From contig NC_067282.1 in NCBI RefSeq assembly GCF_020740795.1, positions 169,290,274 through 169,354,273 on the forward strand: a stretch of DNA of 64,000 nucleotides. Direction: 5' to 3'. This DNA is from Apus apus. Taxonomy: Eukaryota; Chordata; Aves; Apodiformes; Apodidae. How positions within the stretch are numbered: position 1 is the first letter of the stretch; the number at the start of each line of letters is the position of its first letter. Below, in pieces: positions 1 through 16,130 of this stretch. Position numbers and translations under genes: made by a program. Under the pieces are notes generated by a model. That model was not told the origin of the DNA. It did no database searches and saw only the letters and a program-made list of their open reading frames with translations.

Positions 1-365
1 ATTTTCAGCATAAAAGTCCTCTTATTGGTGCAGTCACCAAGACTTGTCTCACACCAGCATATCGGTGACAGAGAGCTGGTGTGAGGCTTCAGCACACAGA
101 CAAATATGTCAGACTGTGGAAAAACGGACATGGGTTTTTGTAGATAGAGAAGCTTTGTCATAATTAGAAAGTTCTTTGTTGAACAATGAACTGATAAACC
201 AGGGTGATACATTCATTGTGATTTCAAAAGAGGTTTTGGCACAGTCTCTCACCAGTGCTGCTAATGAACATTAGTTGTCATAGGTTAGGAAGGAAGGCTG
301 TCTTGTGAATTAGTAACTAGCTGGAAAAGAGGGGTTAATGGGGTAGCAATAGTCATTTTTTACAC
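1..365. other. Non-coding flank, nothing recognised
   Basis: AT-rich sequence with no coding pattern, RNA gene or clear repeat family that I can recognise. It runs directly into the old CR1 copy that follows. Confidence 0.5.
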
Positions 366-1250
366 CAGAGAGTTACAATTGAATTCCCAGAGGGATTCAT
401 GCTGGGACTTGCACTACTTAGCATACTCAGAAATGGTCTTAGAAAGAGTAAGGAAGCAGCACAGTTTGCTGCTGATGCAAAATCCATTCTAGTAGTGGAA
501 TATGAAGCTGACAGCAAGGAATTGCAAAAGGGTCTCCTTCTGCTGAGCAGCATGTTAAACTAGAAGCTGAAATTCAGTCTCAATAAATGTAAGGTAATGG
601 TAATGCATACAGGCAAAACCAATCTTAACTGTATGTGCCTAATGGTAAATTCAACATCTGCTGTTATTGCTGTAGAGACAGTTCTTACAGTCTCTATAGG
701 TAATTCTTTGGAAAATTAATTTCCAGGCCCAAGTAAAAAATACTGGAAATTATGAGAAAAGGAAGACAGAATGGAGTAGAAAACATAGGGACATCTTTGT
801 GCAGATCAGTCATGTGGCCACATCTAGAGAGCAGTATGAAGCTCTCGTTTCCCAGGTCTGAAAGAAGGTAAAGGTAGAAAAAAAAATACAACATAGAATA
901 GTTTCTGTTTAAAACATGACTGCCAAAACTTGCACTTTTGCCTTTGAAAATGACAAAAGTGACAATGCCTGGGTGATCGAGGGAAGGTGATTGATTTATA
1001 TGAACTGGTAGTTTGTGGAGAGAAGGTTGAGAGATCTCCATTACTTTTTCTAGTGAGTGGGCACACAAGGGAAATAATGGACAGCAGGTTTAAAACAATC
1101 AAAAGGTAGTATTTCTTACAGATGCTGCAGAACTAAACTATGGAGCTCACTGCTTCCAGAAATGTGGAAGCTAAAACTACCATTACTTTCAAAAAGGGAT
1201 TAAATTCAAGAGGGAAGCAATGCATTGGCAGCTATTAAATTGAACGGAAT
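366..1250 (+). mobile_element. Old CR1-like LINE fragment (RT end plus 3' tail)
   Basis: Translating about 375-660 on the plus strand gives a decayed C-terminal reverse-transcriptase stretch. It has a PEGFMLGLALL-like block (family form PQGSVLGPLLF), then FAADAK where the family has the catalytic F-A/V-D-D motif, then a KCKVMVMHTGKTN-like block. The stretch from 1140 to 1245 matches the 3' tail of older CR1 elements (a 'ggagctca' block, a 'tttcaaaaagggatta' block, then 'ggcagctatta'). Stop codons and the lost catalytic Asp show it is dead. The subfamily cannot be assigned without a repeat library. Confidence 0.7.
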
Positions 1251-1429
1251 ACGGTGGCCTTTGGTTCAAGTTTTCCCTAACGTATGATTTACTGAAAACC
1301 CTGATTATATATCAAAAAGGATTGTGCTATACCTTTATACTCTCTTTCTGACTGCTCAGTCATGGTCATAAAGATCAGAAGCAAGTTAAGTGTACCTATG
1401 CAGTCTGATGCAGCATGGCTGTTTTGCAG

Positions 1430-1910
1430 CTAATACAGGAGAGGGACACAAGGAGAGTCAGAGGGTTGGAAAGCCCTGTATTGTAGAAGACTGAGAGCAC
1501 TGAGGTTGTTCAGCCTTAAGAAGGCGACTAAAATAAAAGATTAGTACTGTTGTTTGTGTGGAAGACCAAGCCAGGTTCTTCTCAGATAGAGAGGGAAGGG
1601 ACACAAGTTGAAATATGGGAAATTCTGCTTAGATACAGAGATAGACAGATTTCTTTCTTCTTTTTTTCCTAATTTCTTTTCTTTCTTCCTTTCTTCCTCC
1701 TTTCTTCCTTTCTTTCTGTCTTTTTCTCTCTTTCTTTCCCCCTTTCTTTCCATGAAGGTGATAAAATCTTGCAACACATTGCCTAGAGAGGTTGTGCGAC
1801 CTCCTTTCTGAGAGCTACTTGAAAGCTTGACTAGACATGGTCCTGAGCAATCCGCTCTACCTGGCTCTGCTTGGAGCTATAGTTCGTCCTGAGGCCCATT
1901 GCTGCCTACA
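1430..1910 (+). mobile_element. CR1 LINE 3' fragment, split by a microsatellite
   Basis: The left part (1430-1530) has the CR1-type 'actgaggttgttcagcctt' block. The right part (1755-1910) has the CR1 3' region: 'cattgcctagagaggttgtg', then 'gacatggtcctgagcaa', then 'tggctctgcttgga'. Between them lies a long pyrimidine-rich simple repeat that CR1 consensus copies lack. It is a 5'-truncated, non-coding copy. Confidence 0.7.
1648..1752. repeat. (CTTT)n / polypyrimidine microsatellite
   Basis: About 100 bases of imperfect CTTT and CTTC units on the plus strand, nearly pure C and T, inside the CR1 copy. The ORFs on both strands here (Lys/Arg/Glu-rich or Phe/Ser-rich) are translations of the simple repeat and not genes. 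Confidence 0.9.
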
Positions 1911-4900
1911 TGATGCTGTCTTCTTGAGATAGGTTCTTACTTTCTGCTAGTGCCCTAATTATACATTATTTCATATGGTGTATTAATTAACAAAAGTGGA
2001 ATATATTTAGTCTGGGTTAACTAATATCTATTAAGACTCAATTCAAGAAGATAGTGAGGACAACACACTTTGGGTTTGCCATAAAGAAAGTCAGAGTCAG
2101 CTCTGGTACTTTCTGTCTCGTGGGTTGAAAGGAGATGTTAAAATACTTTGTAAAGATACCTCAAGAGCAGGAGTTGTTTGTCAGGGTGCAGTTACCGCAG
2201 GAGTTAGTAAGTTGTACTGTTGTCCACACTTACAGTTTTTGTTTTTCCTTCCCTTGTTTTCTTTAAACAAATGATAAATACTTGGTTTGTCAACACTGAA
2301 TGATGGGGAAGAGTACACCTAGCATAGTGTGTGCTGCCATGTCGCACCATGTGATTGTGTAAGTGCATCTTCTCTGCATCTGGATCAAACCTATCTCCAA
2401 CAAGAAAGCCAGTAAATACATGTTTTTATTCACCTTGATTTCTCTGAGTTCAGTGCTTCTTGTTATTTGGGTTAAGATTTATGAAAGCTGAGATAGTGCT
2501 GTTTGTGACTGACTGCTTTAGTTCAATAGCTGGCATTCATGGCATGAGCAAACAGTTTAGACTACAAAAATACCCCAAACTACACATCACTGTTTTCTCC
2601 TGGTTTTATTTTTAAGATGCAGACTCTGCTACAGCTCAGCAGCTGAACTGTATTCACCAACAGTACTTATGGAATAAGCTGAGTCCTGTAGTTTTAAAGA
2701 ACAAATGCACTTCAACTTAATTGCAGTCAGGCCTGAATAAAAATTAAAGGGTTTGCATGTCTGCTAGTCTATATGTGGGTAGAAAGGCAGTGAGGTTAAG
2801 ATAATAGGCTCAAAATGTATTCTCAGAAAACATTTAAAACCACAGCAGGGTGTGATTGTATGCAAATAAGTATTTTTGCAATAGCAGATTAAACACTTTA
2901 TGGAATTTGTATGGAAAACTGCATGCTTGTACATGATGCAAAGTATGATTAAGCACCAGAGTGTGGAGTTTTTGCCCTTGGTAAAAAATTAAGGCAGATT
3001 TAAATCAATCAATGGTTTTCTCAGACTTTTCACAACATATGTTATGAATGGTGACTAGTAGAGAGAAAATGTGAAAAATAACACTACTTTTTCCTTGGGC
3101 CTGCATCATTTCAAGAATATGTCCTACTATGGTTTCCAGGCAGGAGAAAAGCATTGCAGAAACAGGAAGTCTGGCCATAGCACAGCAACATCTAGGATCT
3201 GAAACAGTGAGAAAAGAGAACCGGCAAATTGATTCAAACTTTTACTAGAATGGCTGTTACTGGTATGTATTTTCCCATCAGCTTACAGAATGACACTCAG
3301 AATGTTTTTTATAAAACCTTCAAAGTATCTTTTTGCTTCTTCTAATGAATGGATGGGCTAATCATTCCAGATTCCAAGACTATATTTAAATAATTATTTT
3401 TTTTCATGCTCAGAGATTGTTAAAATGACTCTTCAGGGACCTGGTGCCTATCAGGGCAGCAGGTACTTTCACAGAAATTTATAGTTAGCAGAGTTGGAAA
3501 GACCTGTATTGGCATAGGCAGATAATCACAGCTCTGCTTTGTAATTTGAATAATTAAGGGACATGGTGGTTGGCAGAATGACTGAATTGTCTTTGGAAAT
3601 GATCTGTAACATCAAATTCTAATCTACATTACATACCAGAATTATGTATCTGCCTTTTGGAAACTTCTTTCTCTAGGATACAATTCATTGTGTGTTGTGC
3701 AATCCCTGGCTTTTTTTTAAAATGCCTTTTGGTGTGCTCTGGAGGAACATGTAAAGGAACATCTAAAGTTGCAACTTGGGTTATTTTTCCCTAGCAGTAA
3801 TAGATTTGACTTAGCAAAATCAGATACAACTGTGTCTGTTTTTTATCCAGTGTCTTTCCTATCTGAGTAGAAAATATAAAATAAATCACTTAAAATTAAC
3901 TTTGATATAAAAAGTGTAGTAAATGGGACCTACAGTGACCTTGTGCAGTTTCTCTGGGGTGGATATATTACTTTATGCAAGAAATAAAGGCTTCTCTGAA
4001 GAAGGCAAATTGTCACATTGAAAAACAGTGAAACACGCCTTCTGTCTTCCAGAGCAACTCCGCCTGCTCAGCAGTAATTCTGCAGAGGGAACCCAAGCTC
4101 ACACTGGCAGAACTATTCTTCTTTCCTGCCTCTTAATCTTGATTTGTTAGTGAAAGCAGTGGTCAGAGAAACTGCAAAATCAACAGTTCTGAGCACTGGT
4201 ACAGCAGGCTTTGCTGTCCTTCATTCATGTGCTTTTGTCCCACGTACTCCAAAATCACGGCCAGAAGTGAATGGATAACTGAGCATCATGATTTATACAG
4301 AGTATGAAAACTGGAGGACTATGAAAAAGATCAGCTACCCTTCTCTTGAAGGCTCTCACCCCTGCCTGGGGGAAGGCTCAGCAGCTCATTTAGCTGCTGC
4401 TGCTGATCACAGACTGACATTTTAAGAGAAGAAAACTATAAATGCCATGGGTTGTTGTTTTTTTTTATTATTATTATTTCTCTTCACTATATAAGGAATG
4501 GGCTTGTTCAAGAAAGGAAGAACCTTCTTTCTTACCATGTGGGCAGAAACCACAAAGTGAGGGTGACAGGCCATCCAAGGTAAGGAACCACTCCAGCCAT
4601 TGAAAAAATAACTTTTCCAAGTTGGTGCCAAGACAACCAACATCAAAGTCAATGACATAACTTTGTGCATGTCCCTCAGAAGAGGCATAGAAGAAGAAAA
4701 GATTAAGTATGGCAAAGCAGAATTGTCAGTAATGGAATATAAAGCTGCTTTTACAGTGTCTCATTTTGCAGCCAGCATATTATTTCTCAATTTTAGGACT
4801 GCCTGAATTCACACATAAAGCTGGTAGAACCAAACTACATAATTGCTTGAAACAAGAGAAATAAAAGCAGACATGTTAATTTAATGGTATTTTAAGCAGT

Positions 4901-7900
4901 AATTCTTTTAAGCAGAATTAATTAGCTTTCCCTTCAATTGGGTACAATAGCATATATTTAAAGCCAAATCAGGGACAGAATCAAAATAAATACCAACATT
5001 GTTCTCTCCCAACAAGTATGTGGAAAATCTGAAGGATGGACATCAAGGAGGTCCTGCTCATGGAATTTTTCCCAAAGCAGTGTAAGCCAGGTGGGACTAG
5101 TTAACTCTCCTACAGAGAGATACTTGTCCTGTTGTTTTTGGTTTTCCACACTGCCTGTTGTGGAGGAGACAAAGATGGCAGAACAGTTTTTGCTTTCATG
5201 AGGGTTTGAAAAAAAGGCTTATGTCAATATTAAAGAATCCCAAAGAACAGATCTTCAAGATTAAGTGAGAAAAGTTGGAGTTTATGAGTCTTCGACTCTC
5301 GTGGAAGTTCATTCCACTGCTAAGAAAGCTTCAGTTCTCTTGCAGAAGAGAGCTTCATTGTGACAGAAGAACCAAACTGGACCATGGATCATCTTTGATG
5401 GTTTTTTTCTTTCTCTCTCTTGTCATACCCTTGGCCTTTCCTGAGATGTTCAAATAGTTACTTTTTATGTTAGAGCTCAGGGCAGGCTGCATATCCTGGT
5501 CTTAAGAGCACCTTGCCAGTGCAAACCTCTATGAAGCAGCCTGAAGTACTTGGGGTTTTGTTCCACGTTCACAACTGGCGGGTGGGTACAGGCTTATTTT
5601 GTCAAAGTAATGAAGCAAGATGCTTAGAGTTTTGTTCTTCATTTTTCTTCCCGTGTCTACTTAGTTGTGTACCAAACAACTGCATGCTCATTCCAACCCC
5701 CAAATCAAAGCATTTTTTATACAAATGGGAGATTCTCAGATAATTTTAACTCAATTCTTATTTTCATCTCTTGTTTTTTAAAAACATAAGAACAATTTTC
5801 ATGTCATTGACTTTGAGGAATACTAATTTTTTAAAAGTAGCCTATTTTGTTAAAGACGGTGCAACACACAGACAGCAGCTGCTTCACTTACCCACTAGAG
5901 TCAGACCAAGTTTTGTTACCACAGTATGAGAACTGTACTGAATGCTTCTTCACTTCAAAGTGGTTGAAGGGTATAATTGTAGAGCTGAAAGAAATTGCTT
6001 ACAGTTCGAGTAAAGAACTTCAATTTATTATACCACCCATCCTATATTTCCCATTTAGATTGAAGCCTTCAGGCTTGGAACTCTGCCTGCGCATTTTGCA
6101 TGTACAGTATTCTCAGGATATGATATAAATAATAATATATCAGCAGTGGAGGGAATAGCCCAGTGGAGCAATCCACAATTGAGTGAACCTTTCAGATATT
6201 ATGGAACAAGGCCAGCATTACTTCAAAAACTTTTTCTTTTAGACAAAGTCAGTCAAATGCCTAAATTAAAATCCCACTCAATTGCTTTGATCTTATCAGA
6301 TGCAGTTTCTGTATTTTCATTTAATAAGCCTCTCATGCATTTTATCTTTATGCTTAATTTAAATATGAGAAGCAAAAACATTTTCTATAGTTGTTATTCT
6401 CCAATTACCACAAAAGCTTCTTAGGAACTTTGATCATGAGAATGTTACTTCGAATCCAGTTCTGCTTCACAATTACAAAGTATCTTTACTGAAGTTAGTT
6501 TGGATGCAATTCTAGTCCAAGTGAAGTAAACCACAGTCAGTCCACAAAAAACAGATAGGTCTAGGGAGTAGAAAAGAGATCAGAAAGGACTGAAGTAACT
6601 GAGTTGATTTATTTGGTGGTGGGCTTTTTTTGAACAAAATTCCAAGCAAAGCTGTAATGATAATAAAAGTGTCTGACACAGTGCAGCAATGATTTAGGAT
6701 TAGATGCAGTTTACAGAATGTTACCATTATTAAAATAGTGTAGATCAACAAATGTTATTTTTTTTTGTATCAGGGACACTGGTTTTTGGCTGTTCTGCTT
6801 TCAAAGCTCTGAACACTGCTCTGAGTATGGAAATATTTCCAAAGTGCAAGATGGCCCCAGGCCAGAAGTGTACACCTGCCCTAGAGAGAACGTGTACGCC
6901 TGGAGAGACATACTGCTGCAGCCTTGGCAGTTTTCACTGTGCACTTGTTGAAGCTCTGCTCAGCTCAGGGCTGCACAGACACCCTGGCAAGGTCACAAGA
7001 CTCCCCTTTTTGCACTCTCTGACCCACTACCTACACAAAGAGGCCAAGTCCTACTCTCCTCTTAATTTCAGCTGTCAGTCCTAGCACTGGCTGGTCTTGC
7101 CTGGATGCCAAAGACACAGCAAGGAGTTGTTCCAAGGAGCTATAGACACAGAGTTATCGGCACTTGTGAAAAAGCTCACATTGCACCTGAGATAATGGAG
7201 GTAAGGAAAAAACAACTAAACAATCAAAAAACAGCATGTTTTGCCAACAACCCTGGGTTTCTAGCGAGGGACAGTGAGGGATGTTGCTGCTCAGGTTTTG
7301 GAACAGAGCACATCCCAGCTCCCTGAGATCTTCCTGCTGAGTCCTTCTGCCTGGCAAGGGGGCCCTGCACGTCTCTGTCCACTTGCACTGCTCTGAGGGC
7401 ATCATACGTGCTGAGAAGGGGCCAAGCAATGTCTCTGTTGCTGCTAGTAAGGGCTCTCTCCTGTGCCAGGAACTACCCCTTTTTCATTGGACTTCCTAAA
7501 GAACGGGGGACAAAGTCATACCTGTTCCTGCCCTCATGGTTTCACCAGCTGTTTCATCAGCTGTTTCTGACTCTTTCCTTGTAGGTGCTGATTTTTTTTT
7601 CTACTTGGATTCCCCAGATGAGCTATGACACATGGGCTTCAAAGGGGGCAAAGTAGTTTTTCACACAACTTACTTGACACTTCTGAGTGTGTGTCAAGAA
7701 GGTGGATAATGCCAGTGGTGGCACATTCCTTGTCTTACACAAGAATTAAGAACTGCACCTTAAAAAAGTTCAAATGAACTCCAGAAAAGCATTGGCCTGC
7801 TCTTGGAATACAGCTACATCTCTTACATGCCTGTTAAGATCAGAAGTTAAGAGCAAATTGATTCTTAAGAAAATGCAGAAAGGCAGTGGGCAGGAGCATG

Positions 7901-9469
7901 GAATGACTCCACCACATTTTTATTTACAACTCTTCGTTCTTGGCAGAGAAATGCTGAACCGACTTGCTCAGTACATGAAGGGAGCCCCCACTGCTGCTCT
8001 TTGGTCAGTGCTAGTTCTTGTCTGAAACACAGAGCAGAACACCCTTTCTTCTAATTCTTGCTCCAACATGACTAGCTTGCAGTTTCCATTAAATTAACAA
8101 CTGCAGATCAGCTACATCTGAAATTATTGTTTATTCTCCTGCAGCTCAGCTCAGCTCTCTCTGGACTGATGGAAAGACACGCCTTTCTGTCAGTCCTAAC
8201 TGGAGTTTGGAAACCAGATTTCCTGAAAGCTCCAAACACTTCAGGAACCTCTATCCTCTTGACCCAGGACCCCTGAATTATGTCTGCTGGGGTCAAGCTC
8301 CTTTCAGAAGGAAGAACACAAGCACCAGCCACAGCAGGGGAAAGAAATTGCAGGGCTGATCTGCAGTGGTTGTGCAGGAGTCAGCAGAGTGTGGAAATTC
8401 AGGTGCAACTCTTCCAGCTGGCATCTAAAGGGTTTCAGAAACAATGCCATCTTTTCTTCATGGGCAAAGCCTCACTTGATACCCACGGCAATCACTGCCC
8501 TAATAGTTACATTCCTGACGGCTCCAAGCTCTGCACTACGGCAAAACCAAGGGGACTTAGATAAAAAAATATTCCCAAACCTTTTGGAAAAAACAATCCC
8601 TATGCACCCAAAAGGGAGAAACATCAGATGTAGAGACCTTACTGTGGTCTTTCTTACCATCTCCCTGCCATTCCTTTTCCTGTGTCTCTGCTTAATTGAG
8701 AACTGCAGATCAGCATTTGGTCCAGAGTTCCTAACTTGGAGGTGATGGCGCTGCTGTGCACACAGCTCTGAGAGTGCTCTGCATGGAGCTGCCACTAAAA
8801 CACTGCCATGCCAAGTTGTGCCCCGTTCTCTGCTCTGTAGCACAGATACCCTGATGTATATTGCATCCAAACCCATTAATACGTACAGGATTATCAACAT
8901 GCCCTCAGGAGATGACAGCAGGCATCCCAGACAGCTGCAAAGAAAGCTGTCTCCAATCTGAGTCGTGATGGAGGTAATTGTTTGTAACTGACTGACTGAA
9001 AGGTGCCTGTTCCCTTTGCCTTTGCTGGAATCCCTTGGACAGACTGTCTGCAGTTTTCAGTGTTTCTTAAGATGTTCTTCTTTCTAACATTTCTTACTCT
9101 GTATTTACAGAAATAAAGTGGCAAATGTCTTTCTGGCTGATCTCAGTATTTGGATGAGTCCCTTTCAGAGGAAAACTGTTTCAGCTCTAAATCTCACCCA
9201 AGCCATGGTAAAAGCCAATCATCAATTATTTCAAATATGAAGAAATGAGTGTTTTCTTCTCAAAGCACTGATAAGGTTGTTCACTATGGGAGAGGGGATG
9301 TGGGATGTTTGATTCTCTAGCAGAATTTACTGCAACACAGATCTTGGAGCAGTAGGAAGGATGCCGAAGCCTTTTCAGAATCTGAGGTAGCACCATCTCT
9401 CTCAGGCTTTTTTACTTCTACAAAAGAAAATTTGAAAATGAGATAGTACAGGGAAAAGGTCATTGACAG
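1911..9469. other. Gene-free flank downstream of YEATS4
   Basis: About 7.5 kb with only short chance ORFs (up to about 140 codons). None shows a recognisable domain, composition bias or splice-consistent continuation. By synteny the next gene in this direction should be FRS2, whose untranslated first exons could lie here, but I see nothing that proves it. A possible CR1 scrap at about 3470-3510 is too short to call. The stretches 6750-7430 and 8100-9130 are more GC-rich than the rest but remain unassigned. Confidence 0.5.
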
Positions 9470-10155
9470 ATTTTTCAGGGGGAATGTTTGCAAGATTTGC
9501 ATGGCAAGGTTGTGGTAGTTGGGGAGCCAGAGGAGTGGCTTCTGTGAGAAGCTGCTGGAAGTTTCCCCCATGTCCAACAAAGCCAATGCCAGCCGGCTCC
9601 AAAACAGACCCATCACTGGCCCAGGCCAAGCCCATCAGTGACAGTGGTAGCACTTCTGGGGTAACATATTTAAGGAGGGGTGAAAAAACCTGAGCAACAG
9701 CAGCCAAAGAGAGGAGTGAGAGTATGTAAGACAAACATCACTGCAGACACCAGGGTCAGTGCAGAAGGAGAGGAAGGAGGTACTGCAGACACTGGAGAAG
9801 AGATTCCCCTGCAGCCCATGAAGACAACCACAGTGAGGCAAGATGTGCCCCTGCAGCCCACAGAGGTCCACGGTGGAGCAGGTATCTACCTACAGAGGAC
9901 ACCACGCTGGAGCAGGTGGCTGCCTGAGGGAAGCTGTGATCTCACGGGAAGCCCATGCTGGAGCAGACTCCTGGCAGGACCTGTGGCCCCATGGACCCAT
10001 GGAAAGAGGAGCCCACACTGGAGCAGGTTTGCCAGTGGGTCTTGTGACCCTGTCAGGGACCCATGCTGGAGCAGTCTGTTCCTGAAGGACTGTACCCCAT
10101 GGAGCAGATTGAGAAGGAATGAGCAACAGAAACAATGTGTGATGAACTGACCACA
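9470..10155 (+). mobile_element. Avian endogenous-retrovirus LTR (solo or truncated copy)
   Basis: The region carries blocks I know from a common bird LTR repeat. There is a 'gcatggcaaggt' start region, a 'gtccaacaaagccaatgcca' block, and a promoter-like stretch with a TATA motif ('acatatttaaggagg', about 9663-9677). Next comes a section of repeated 'ctggagcag' units (9869-10074) and a 'gtgatgaactgacc' end. No gag, pol or env frame lies next to it, so it is probably a solo or 3'-truncated LTR. The ORFs of 80-169 codons inside it are artefacts of the repeat. Exact family and termini need a repeat library. Confidence 0.7.
9869..10110 (+). repeat. Degenerate tandem units inside the LTR
   Basis: The core 'ca(c/t)(g/a)(c/g)tggagcag' recurs at 9869, 9903, 9954, 10014 and 10062, with a weaker 'ccatggagcag' near 10098. 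Spacing is about 34, 51, 60 and 48 bases, so the units have diverged in length. This section is internal to the LTR. Confidence 0.75.
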
Positions 10156-10484
10156 GTATAGTACAAATATTCAACAAACTTATACAAAACAGGGCTGGAA
10201 TAATTTCCTGCTTCTGAGCATAATTAATTGTATAACTGATGCATTTATATCTGTCAAAGCAGATGTGGGGCCAGAAACTCTTGGCTGCAGATATAAAAGT
10301 GATTTTAAATCCTGTTTTCAGAAAGTTTTTTTCCCTGTGCTGATCCCAGCCAAGCAGGCAGCAATCACTAGAACCAGACTTAGGCACCTTCCCTACCACT
10401 GTATTTCAACCTCGGCCTTGTATCAGGGTGTGCCATCTACAGTTCTTCTTGACAACCACAACTGGACAGAGACAAAACATCTTA
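10156..10484. other. Short spacer between LTR and YEATS4 3' end
   Basis: About 330 bases without coding signal. On the minus strand the stretch just below 10500 is rich in T and G (tgttttgtctctgtcc), which fits the downstream element of the YEATS4 poly(A) site. Confidence 0.5.
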
Positions 10485-10503
10485 AAATAAAAAACTGCAT
10501 TTT

Positions 10504-10509
10504 TTTATT
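10504..10509 (-). terminator. YEATS4 poly(A) signal AATAAA
   Basis: An exact AATAAA on the minus strand, about 380 bases past the YEATS4 stop codon, is followed by a GU-rich tract. That gives a 3' UTR of roughly 400 bases with cleavage near 10485. It is the best-placed signal, although alternative downstream sites cannot be excluded. Confidence 0.7.
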
Positions 10510-10885
10510 TTGAGCTTTAAAGATGCATCTCTAAACAACAGTAGAAAAAACAAGTAAAAAAGTAAACACCAGCATTTTGTAAAATCACATTGAACTAATA
10601 CAAGACTTACTACAAAGTTTTCATATACCTCTCAAATGCAGTTAAATAGCCTGGTCTTCAAGACCCCTCTCCCCTTGAAATAAATTGTTAAGTACCCATT
10701 CATTTTAACTATGAAACAAGGATACATTCTTTTTTCTTCCATTTATGAAGTCAATTGCCATGTTCTTCAATCACTTGCCATTGGCTTTCTCATAGTCTCT
10801 GTTATAGAATGGAAGAGAACAAATACAGTTCCATGATGGAAGTCCTTCTGTCTTCAGTATTGGCTCTTTGTCAAGTCAATACTCA

Positions 10886-15734
<4,849 letters not shown>

Positions 15735-15826
15735 ATTGCCCCGCAGGGGGAGGGGGCCCCGCCCGCCGCCGCGCTCAGCTCCGGCGCCGCCACCGCGGGA
15801 CCCGCCAGGCCCGGCCCTGCCCCTTC

Positions 15827-15879
15827 CGGCTGCGGGGCGGGGCGGGGCAGCGGCTGCGGGGCGGGGCAGCGGCTGCGGG
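15827..15879. repeat. Short tandem GC-box duplication
   Basis: The unit starting 'cggctgcggg' occurs at 15827, 15851 and 15870, and the first two copies run into 'gcggggcgggg' and 'gcggggcag' GC-box sequence. The G-runs could form a quadruplex on the plus strand. It lies about 95-145 bp upstream of the YEATS4 ATG. Confidence 0.75.
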
Positions 15880-16130
15880 TAGGGCCGACCGGCCGGGGGA
15901 CGGGCCGGCCGGGGCACGGGCGGACCCAGCCCGCCCACCGCACCTGCTGTCAGGCGCTCGCCGCGCGTCACGGTGCGGCAGACAGGGTGGGTGTGATTTT
16001 CCTGTCGTCTTCTTCCCACGTTTTTCCTCTGGCAAGTCGCCGGACGCACCGTCGGCCGTGCCGGGGCTCGCCGGTGCGTTGCGGTGCGGGTCCCCGCACC
16101 GTGCCCGGTGCCAACAGGCGGCCCTGGGAG

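Noticed and set aside
1541-1811. Lys/Arg/Glu-rich minus ORF and Phe/Ser-rich plus ORF
   Set aside because: Both are translations of the CTTT microsatellite.
3470-3510. Possible minus-strand CR1 tail ('cacagaaattt..agttggaaagacct')
   Set aside because: Resembles the reverse of a CR1 end but is only about 40 bases and too diverged to claim.
8472-8900. 142-codon minus-strand ORF, the longest in the low-coordinate flank
   Set aside because: No recognisable motif, no splice partners, and overlapping ORFs of similar size on the other strand. It looks random.
9680-10399. Plus-strand 156-codon and minus-strand 169-codon ORFs
   Set aside because: They lie within the LTR and its repeated units. Trp/Ser/Gly-rich translation comes from the 'ctggagcag' repeats, not a gene.
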